From CAIWHR01 sp963809965 (GTDB lineage: Bacteria > Pseudomonadota > Gammaproteobacteria > Burkholderiales > Casimicrobiaceae), in contig CAWELU010000006.1 of NCBI GenBank assembly GCA_963809965.1, positions 310,001 through 374,000 of the forward strand: a stretch of 64,000 nucleotides of DNA. Direction: 5' to 3'. Numbering within the stretch: position 1 is the stretch's first letter; each line of letters starts with the position of its first letter. The notes under the pieces were generated by a model. That model did not search any database. It was not told the DNA's origin and saw only the letters and a program-made list of their open reading frames with translations. Shown piece by piece: positions 59,171 to 64,000 of the stretch. The translations under genes and the position numbers were made by a program.

Positions 59171-60208
59171 ATGAAATCGACTCGCTGGAGCATACTGGCA
59201 CTGGTGTTGTTGCTGCTCGCCGCGTCGTCCGCGAATGCCTGGATTCGCAGCCCCGCGACGGGGTTCGCAACCCTGCCGCCGGGCGCAGTGAATCCGGAGG
59301 GCATCACGGCCGACACCAAGGGAAACATTTACGTCACGACCTTCGACCCGACCGGCTCCACGCCGGGGCAAGTGGTCGTCTTCAGTTCGAGCGGCAAGTT
59401 TCTGCGCCAAGTCGTGGTCCAGGGGGCGAGCCCGCAGCTGCTCGGCCTCGCTTTCCGCCCGGGCACGGAGGAACTGCTCGTGATCGACTTCGGGCCCGTC
59501 CTCGGCGGCGGGGCGGCCCAAGTACTTAGAGTGGACCCATTCACCGGGGCGTCATCGGTGTTCATGACAGCGAGCGTGGGCGCCGGACTGAACGCGCTCA
59601 CCTTCGACACCGACGGTAACGTGTATGTGTCCGATTCATTCTTGGGAAGAATCTGGAAAACGGGGCCGGCAGGCGGTGCCGGTACGGAGTGGGTGTCCAG
59701 CCCGCTGCTCGCAACGACCGGCGTTCCACCCTTCGGAGCCAATGGCCTGGCGTTCAACAGGGCCGGCGACACCCTGTTCGTGGCCAACACCGGCAACGAC
59801 ACGGTGGTGCAGATCGCGGTGAGCGGAGGCGTGCCGGATGAGCCATCGGTGTTCGTGAACAGCATCAACGGCGCCGACGGTTTGCTGATCGATGGCGCCG
59901 ACAATATTTGGGTCGCAGCCAACCAGGCGAACGAAATCGTCGTGCTCGATCCCTCCGGGCGCGCGATCGCCAAGTTGGGCGACTTCGACGGCATCGATCC
60001 GCATGGCGCGGCGATCGGGTTGCTGTTCCCGGCGAGTCTGGTCATGAGCGACGGTTTTCTTTACATCACCAACCTCGCGCTCGACTTGCGCCTTTTTGGA
60101 CTGCCGCAAACCGGCGATTCCCAGTGGACGGCGGAGGTCATGCGCTACACGGTTTCGCGCATCCGCGCACGGATCCCTCCTGTGCAGGGCCTTCCTGATC
60201 TGCCGTGA
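59171..60208 (+). CDS. Secreted NHL/SMP-30-like beta-propeller protein
   Basis: 345 residues. Signal peptide SILALVLLLLAASSANAW. Then repeated blade sequences with NPEGITADTKGNIYVTTFDP, LGLAFRPGTEELLVIDFG, NALTFDTDGNVYVSDSFLG, NGLAFNRAGDTLFVANTGND and DGLLIDGADNIWVAANQANE, each a variant of D-x-x-G-N-I-Y/L-V-x. That is the NHL/SMP-30 pattern. Function probably binding or lactone-type hydrolysis; no catalytic residues can be assigned. GGAGG ribosome site 9 bases before the ATG; TTGACG at 59060 may be a -35 element without a good -10 partner. Confidence 0.82.
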   Translation: MKSTRWSILALVLLLLAASSANAWIRSPATGFATLPPGAVNPEGITADTKGNIYVTTFDPTGSTPGQVVVFSSSGKFLRQVVVQGASPQLLGLAFRPGTEELLVIDFGPVLGGGAAQVLRVDPFTGASSVFMTASVGAGLNALTFDTDGNVYVSDSFLGRIWKTGPAGGAGTEWVSSPLLATTGVPPFGANGLAFNRAGDTLFVANTGNDTVVQIAVSGGVPDEPSVFVNSINGADGLLIDGADNIWVAANQANEIVVLDPSGRAIAKLGDFDGIDPHGAAIGLLFPASLVMSDGFLYITNLALDLRLFGLPQTGDSQWTAEVMRYTVSRIRARIPPVQGLPDLP

Positions 60209-60262
60209 AGGTTTCCCTGAAGCGTGTCGACGAGCAGGGAATCTCCAAGCCACCTGGCGTCC

Positions 60263-60285
60263 CCTCGCGCATGACAAGCGCGAGG
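60263..60285. terminator. Hairpin between two convergent genes
   Basis: CCTCGCGC-ATGACAA-GCGCGAGG, perfect 8-base arms, in the gap between the convergent NHL and esterase genes. No T-run, so only a weak terminator candidate. Confidence 0.3.
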
Positions 60286-60415
60286 TCCGCCATGCTCGAG
60301 ACGCGTCGAAGCCACTTGAATCGCACCGTCGAGGGGCGCGCCCATGTCAGCACATGGTGCCGTAATCGCGAAACGGCGCAATTTTTCGAGTCTCAACCGC
60401 GAGATCTTCTTTCCA

Positions 60416-61663
60416 TTACGAAGTACCAGCACGCCGTTGTGAAAAGAAGAAGCGAATCATCTCGGCGGAGGCATCGGGACCCGTCGGGTCGGTGAAGGAA
60501 CCGTTTGGACTGCCGCCAGACCACGCATGTCCAGCCCCATGCACCATCCAGTGCTCGACTACGGCCTGGTTGGCGTGGTCCACGTAGTCCGTGCGGCTGT
60601 ACCTGCGGCCGCCCGGCGCCGTTCCCGTCTGGACATTGGCACGCAGAGGTTGTTGGTCAGATCCAACAACGGTGACCTGCTCAACGATTGCGTCTGCGTT
60701 GCGCGCGTTCACCGTTCGGTCGTGGTCGCCATGGAAGACGATGGTGGGAGTCCAGTTCAACCCTTCGGCGCGATCAGACGGTGTTGCGTTCGACGGTTTG
60801 AATTTGCCAGGGAGCGCAGCACCATCTTGCATCGCCGAGAATGCTGAAGGCATGTCGTGAGCGGCTCCGTAAGGCAAACCAGAATGGGCGCCGACCGCGA
60901 TATACAGCTCCGGGTACATTGCGCCAAGGATCACCGCCATGGATGCGCCCGCGGACATGCCTGCAACGAAGATTCGCCGCGCATCAACGCGATATGCCGA
61001 CGCAACCTCCCGTGTTATACCGGCGATGAGCGACGGCTCCCCGGAATCCCGGATTTGATCTTCGGGCCGGAACCAATTCCAACACCTCGATCCGTTCGCA
61101 TTGGCGGCTTGGGTGGGATAGATCACCAGGAAGCCGTGTTGGTCGGCCAACGCGTTCATTCGGGTGCCGGCCGCGAAATCGTCCGGGGATTGCGTGCAAC
61201 CATGAAGCATCACGACCACTGGAACCGGTTCGCTCGATTCCGCCGTATAGCTCCCGGGAACGTAGAGCATGTAGTTGCGCGTTCCTGCATTGTTCGTGAA
61301 TGAACGGTTCACGAATGTACCGGGGAGGGGTTCATCGACGCGTGAAGCCGGTTCTGCACGAGTGCCGTCGATGTCGCTGTACTGCGTGTCGATCTCGCGG
61401 GAAGTCCCATCGATGGTCACACCATGCTCACTTGGCGTGACTGAGCGCTGGGCCAAACCTGCGGCTGACAAAGCCTGATGAATCATGTCGGTGACGCCCT
61501 TCATCGGACCGGACTGCGTGTTCAACCCGGCGGCGGCAAGCGCACGCTGAATCGTTTCGGTAATTCCGCTGACATCGAACCGGTGGGGCGATTGCTTTGG
61601 CTCGTGCGGTTTGAAGTTCTGGACCAATGGAACGGGCAATGCCTTTTGGATTTTCAAGTTCAA
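60416..61663 (-). CDS. PHB depolymerase-family esterase (LpqC-like)
   Basis: 415 residues, no signal peptide. The catalytic domain has VVVMLHGCTQSPDDFAAG (oxyanion region), FVAGMSAGASMAVILG (G-x-S-x-G-type nucleophile), the Asp around VFHGDHDRTVN and His in VHGAGHAWSGG. The first 90 residues are unrelated to the catalytic fold and hold an internal repeat: ITETIQRALAAAGL and VTDMIHQALSAAGL. Acts on polyesters or esters; being unsecreted, an intracellular substrate is likely. Downstream of the RHH gene (20-base gap), so probably co-regulated. Confidence 0.85.
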   Translation of the reverse strand: MNLKIQKALPVPLVQNFKPHEPKQSPHRFDVSGITETIQRALAAAGLNTQSGPMKGVTDMIHQALSAAGLAQRSVTPSEHGVTIDGTSREIDTQYSDIDGTRAEPASRVDEPLPGTFVNRSFTNNAGTRNYMLYVPGSYTAESSEPVPVVVMLHGCTQSPDDFAAGTRMNALADQHGFLVIYPTQAANANGSRCWNWFRPEDQIRDSGEPSLIAGITREVASAYRVDARRIFVAGMSAGASMAVILGAMYPELYIAVGAHSGLPYGAAHDMPSAFSAMQDGAALPGKFKPSNATPSDRAEGLNWTPTIVFHGDHDRTVNARNADAIVEQVTVVGSDQQPLRANVQTGTAPGGRRYSRTDYVDHANQAVVEHWMVHGAGHAWSGGSPNGSFTDPTGPDASAEMIRFFFSQRRAGTS

Positions 61664-61683
61664 TTTTCCTGGAGAAAGACACT

Positions 61684-62103
61684 TCAGAGAATGCGATCGG
61701 CGAGGGCCTTCCGCACCGGCGCGCTGACGTGAAACGCGCCGAGAACTTCGACCGACCGGATGGTGGCGCGGGCCAGCTCAGGTGAGACATCGTCGGCGAT
61801 CCGCGCCAGGCCGAGGACCTGGATTTGCAGCATGTGTCCAGCGGCCCGGACACGTTCAAGGTCTGCACGGCGGAAATGCTGCAGTCCGAGCACGAGGGTG
61901 CGGCGAGCGACCGTTCGCTTGACCGCTTCGCCATGGACCAATAGCTGATTGCGGATTGCCGTTCGGATCAAGTCGGTGCGGTTGGAGTAGAAGCCCTCCT
62001 GCACCAGGAGATCGATTTGCCCTAGATCGACGACCCCGAGGTTGATCGTCAATTTCTCGGTTTCGCCGATTCTCGACCGCGCATCCAGGCTCACGCCAGC
62101 CAT
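61684..62103 (-). CDS. Ribbon-helix-helix (CopG/NikR-type) transcriptional regulator
   Basis: 139 residues. N-terminal RHH domain KLTINLGVVDLGQIDLLVQE then FYSNRTDLIRTAIRNQLLVH matches the beta-strand/helix/turn/helix pattern of CopG-like regulators; the C-terminal part is a small dimer- or ligand-binding region. A palindromic element sits directly upstream. In an operon with the esterase, it is probably an autorepressor of both; whether it senses a ligand is unknown. Confidence 0.8.
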   Translation of the reverse strand: MAGVSLDARSRIGETEKLTINLGVVDLGQIDLLVQEGFYSNRTDLIRTAIRNQLLVHGEAVKRTVARRTLVLGLQHFRRADLERVRAAGHMLQIQVLGLARIADDVSPELARATIRSVEVLGAFHVSAPVRKALADRIL

Positions 62104-62109
62104 CTGTGT

Positions 62110-62138
62110 ACCATCCTTATAGCATCCATATGGATGGT
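62110..62138. promoter_or_regulatory. Palindromic operator candidate of the RHH regulator
   Basis: Perfect 14-base palindrome CATCCATATGGATG at 62123-62136, nested in a wider ACCATCC ... GGATGGT pair (62110-62116 and 62132-62138), 20 bases ahead of the RHH start. The AT-rich core overlaps where a -10 would be expected. Confidence 0.6.
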
Positions 62139-62335
62139 ATTAGACCACGTCCATACTGCCGCGGCAAGGGTTTCAGGACGGCGGAGTCGACCCCGCCTTC
62201 GATTAGGGCGAGGCACGCGTTCCGGCTGCAGCGCGCCCGCGTCCCAGTCGGCGTTAACGTTCCGCGTCGGTCCCGAGCGCTTGGCAGGAACTGTCCCGCG
62301 GCAAATGGGGGGAGGCAGATACCAGCGCGCCATTA

Positions 62336-62515
62336 GTGACGGGGGGTCACTACTGCGCACGACTCGGCAAATACCTTCAAGGCACCGTCGGCTACGGCAT
62401 CTACGACGCGGACAAGTCCATTTACGTCAATTTGGCCGTCGCTTTGCTCTCGAACGGAAGTCCCGCGGCCGTCAACGACATCTGTTCATTCGGCCGATGT
62501 GATGATGGCGCCTAA
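62336..62515 (+). CDS. Possible small protein, unknown (GTG start)
   Basis: Open frame of 59 codons from GTG 62336 to TAA 62513-62515, weak start. The composition is protein-like rather than the usual Arg/Pro-rich shadow: HYCARLGKYLQGTVGYGIYD then DKSIYVNLAVALLSNG and a C-terminus with two Cys (NDICSFGRCDDG). The frame is open from 62262, so it may instead be a fragment of a larger gene. Not recognised. Confidence 0.35.
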   Translation: MTGGHYCARLGKYLQGTVGYGIYDADKSIYVNLAVALLSNGSPAAVNDICSFGRCDDGA

Positions 62516-62522
62516 CCCTGCT

Positions 62523-62699
62523 TCACCCGCCTGCCAGCGCAATTGCGAGCGCAGCACTTCCAAGCGTTTTGACTAGTTGCGGATGGTCGGCATAGAAGCC
62601 GCCAATCTTGTCGAGCACGCCGGGGGGGTCGTGTGCAGAGTCCGGGCTTGCGATCGACTTAGTGCAGGTGTATTGGTGCAGCATATCCATCAGTCCCAT
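62523..62699 (-). CDS. Hypothetical small protein
   Basis: 58 residues from ATG 62699: MGLMDMLHQYTCTKSIASPD then a polar linker, GGFYADHPQLVKTL and a hydrophobic Ala-rich C-terminus GSAALAIALAGG that could be a membrane anchor. No clear homologue; part of the accessory tail. An earlier ATG at 62741 is possible. Confidence 0.4.
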   Translation of the reverse strand: MGLMDMLHQYTCTKSIASPDSAHDPPGVLDKIGGFYADHPQLVKTLGSAALAIALAGG

Positions 62700-62862
62700 C
62701 GATTTGTCCTCGGTTGTGCTGTGCTGGGAAGGTGGGGGCACACGCAGCGGTCTATGTCGGTTAATTGCGCCGGACGAGGTGATCGATCACGAGCAGAATG
62801 ATCGCGCCCATTGCATTGCATTACCTCCGTCTGACTACGATTTTGGGGGAATACTTTGACGC

Positions 62863-63300
62863 TCAACCAACGCGACCCGGGCCCGACATGGGGCCACGGT
62901 CCTCGGCATTCGCAGCATCAGGTGGGGTCGGCGTTTTCGCCATGCTGGAGCGGACGCGCGACCTTCGCTTCTGCCATGCCGCTGTCACCTGCTGAAGTAC
63001 ATATGCCAAGACTTGCGTCTCGTATCGCGAGATGAATGCCCGCACGATACCTGGACGGGCTGCTCTCGTGGCAGATCCCGCGCCTACGGGCAAGGATTCG
63101 ATGGAGGGGCGACGCCGGCGTGCGACCCAAAATGCCGAAATGCCTGCCGCGACCGCGACAAATACCACCGTCGACGGCCGCGTTATGGCTGTACGAAGGG
63201 CCGATCGAGTTCGGTCGACGCTCTGCCGGACGTTGCGCTTAGATTGCAACAAGCGCAATTCCACAGCATGAATTTCCGCCAAGGTGGGGGCTCGCATCAT
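62863..63300 (-). CDS. Hypothetical membrane protein of the envelope cluster
   Basis: 145 residues. Charged N-terminal helix (TLAEIHAVELRLLQSKRNV), one membrane span (STVVFVAVAAGISAFWVA, about residues 42-60) and a basic/polar tail. The start ATG 63300 overlaps the stop of the holin-like gene as ATGA, so it is co-translated. The pattern of a coiled helix plus a single anchor resembles small YqjD/DUF3618-like proteins; not a firm match. Confidence 0.55.
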   Translation of the reverse strand: MMRAPTLAEIHAVELRLLQSKRNVRQSVDRTRSALRTAITRPSTVVFVAVAAGISAFWVARRRRPSIESLPVGAGSATRAARPGIVRAFISRYETQVLAYVLQQVTAAWQKRRSRVRSSMAKTPTPPDAANAEDRGPMSGPGRVG

Positions 63301-63716
63301 GGCGCGGGTGACCTGACCATGGAAGCGCTCGCCAACTGCCGTCGCGTAGCCGCGAAAAGCAGGTGACGGCTCAGCCCGATGCACCAGTAAAGCATTGCGG
63401 CACCGGCAATCAGATTGATGGCTGCCACAACAAGTACGGCCGCGGTGGGAAGCATTCCAAGTGAAGCAACGTACATCACAAGCGCTGCCATCAGTCCCGT
63501 CCATGCTGTCACGATGAAGATGGCCGCAATTAGCCCACCTACGAACATCCATACCAGGGCAAGTCCGGCGCGACGACCTTCAAGTGACACCAACTCGAGA
63601 AAGTTGGAAAATGTTTCGCGCGCGAACGCGAGCACCTTCGACAACTCGTCGAACACACCCCCGGTCGGAGGTGGCGTCACCGCGCGAGGAACGTCCGTTT
63701 GCGAATCTGCCTCCAT
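63297..63716 (-). CDS. Phage holin superfamily (DUF1469/YqjE-like) membrane protein
   Basis: 139 residues with two long membrane helices (about 50-72, LALVWMFVGGLIAAIFIVTA, and 80-108) and an amphipathic N-terminal region VFDELSKVLAFARETFSNFL. DUF1469 proteins, despite the holin name, are usually chromosomal envelope proteins next to DUF883 genes, as here. No phage genes are near. Coupled to the next gene (ATGA overlap). Confidence 0.8.
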   Translation of the reverse strand: MEADSQTDVPRAVTPPPTGGVFDELSKVLAFARETFSNFLELVSLEGRRAGLALVWMFVGGLIAAIFIVTAWTGLMAALVMYVASLGMLPTAAVLVVAAINLIAGAAMLYWCIGLSRHLLFAATRRQLASASMVRSPAP

Positions 63717-63803
63717 AACCCGCCCCCACACATGCTGCTGTTGCGATGCCCGAAGAATTGACGCCGTCCGCGAGGGTGGCGCGCAAGTTCCACCGCGCGT
63801 GAT

Positions 63804-64000
63804 CTAGCTACGGATCATGCGGCTGATCAAAAAGCCCGCGAGAACAGCCACACCCACAGACATGAGGGGATTCGCCGCAATGTAGGCAGAAGTATCAGTG
63901 ACCAGCTTCTTCTGTGTGGCATTCAGAGTTTCGCCCTGTTCGCCAAGCCAATCGGCGGCCGGAGCGGCAGAGGCAGCCGCCTTATCCACTACCTGGTGCG
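63804..64000 (-). CDS. DUF883 (ElaB/YqjD-type) membrane-anchored protein, 5' end beyond window
   Basis: C-terminal 65 residues visible: HQVVDKAAASAAPAADWLGE then LNATQKKLVTDTSAYIAANP and an end MSVGVAVLAGFLISRMIRS, the hallmark of ElaB/YqjD proteins, which in E. coli anchor ribosomes to the membrane in stationary phase. The frame runs off the right edge, so the N-terminus is missing. With the DUF1469 gene, forms a yqjD-yqjE-like cluster. Confidence 0.82.
   Translation of the reverse strand, partial: HQVVDKAAASAAPAADWLGEQGETLNATQKKLVTDTSAYIAANPLMSVGVAVLAGFLISRMIRS

Noticed and set aside
63297..64000. Prophage end suggested by a holin-superfamily protein
   Set aside because: DUF1469 proteins are common chromosomal partners of DUF883 genes; no capsid, tail, integrase or lysin genes are near.

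Overview
The window looks like chromosome from a high-GC betaproteobacterium (Burkholderiales/Rhodocyclales-like). This rests on gene content rather than any database search: a Pil-Chp twitching-chemotaxis operon, the yqgE-ruvX-pyrR-pyrB-pyrC' order, classical two-domain ArgA next to YggX, Bug-type solute receptors, and a gmk-rpoZ-spoT string. I see no rRNA, tRNA, CRISPR array, complete insertion sequence or prophage.

Layout. 1-9.1 kb: uvrD (cut by the window edge) diverging from argA-yggX-peroxidase; a secreted dienelactone-hydrolase-like protein; the overlapping pyrimidine operon. 9.2-15.3 kb: PhoD-like phosphatase and photolyase, a small membrane protein, an NAD(P)-binding protein and an EF-G paralogue. 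15.4-19.2 kb: an accessory island with an intact acyl-CoA ligase and an intact Bug receptor, surrounded by broken Bug and CBS-domain fragments and a 35-bp direct repeat. 19.2-28.9 kb: pilG-pilH-pilI-pilJ-pilL, with a sigma-54-type promoter candidate ahead of pilG. 29.2-38 kb: ilvA, dnaQ, a PP2C phosphatase/Ser-Thr kinase pair, then yicC, gmk, rpoZ and spoT. 38-47 kb: amtB, an MscS channel, monothiol glutaredoxin, and a complete sugar/polyol-type ABC importer with a D-2-hydroxyacid dehydrogenase. 47.3-57 kb: a methionine-synthase-II-like protein, a cold-shock protein, malic enzyme, pirin, a large adenylate-cyclase/ATPase/TPR regulator, and a periplasmic sugar-dehydrogenase/cytochrome c pair. 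57-64 kb: a more accessory-looking tail with several hypotheticals, a GST, an NHL-repeat protein, an esterase with a ribbon-helix-helix regulator, and a small envelope-stress cluster (DUF883/holin-like).

A striking property is that 19 recognisable genes, including essential ones (pyrB, gmk, dnaQ), carry one or more single-base frame breaks, mostly extra bases, with both halves otherwise conserved. I treat these as probable sequence/assembly errors and annotate the genes at full extent as CDS. Only the 15.4-19.2 kb fragments look truly decayed.

How the genes work together: the pyr genes encode a PyrB/inactive-PyrC' type aspartate transcarbamoylase plus a PyrR regulator; the pil genes form one chemosensory pathway controlling type IV pili; the kinase/phosphatase pair is a likely reversible phosphorylation module; the ABC genes plus dehydrogenase form an uptake-and-oxidation unit; and the sugar dehydrogenase plus cytochrome c form a probable periplasmic electron-transfer pair.
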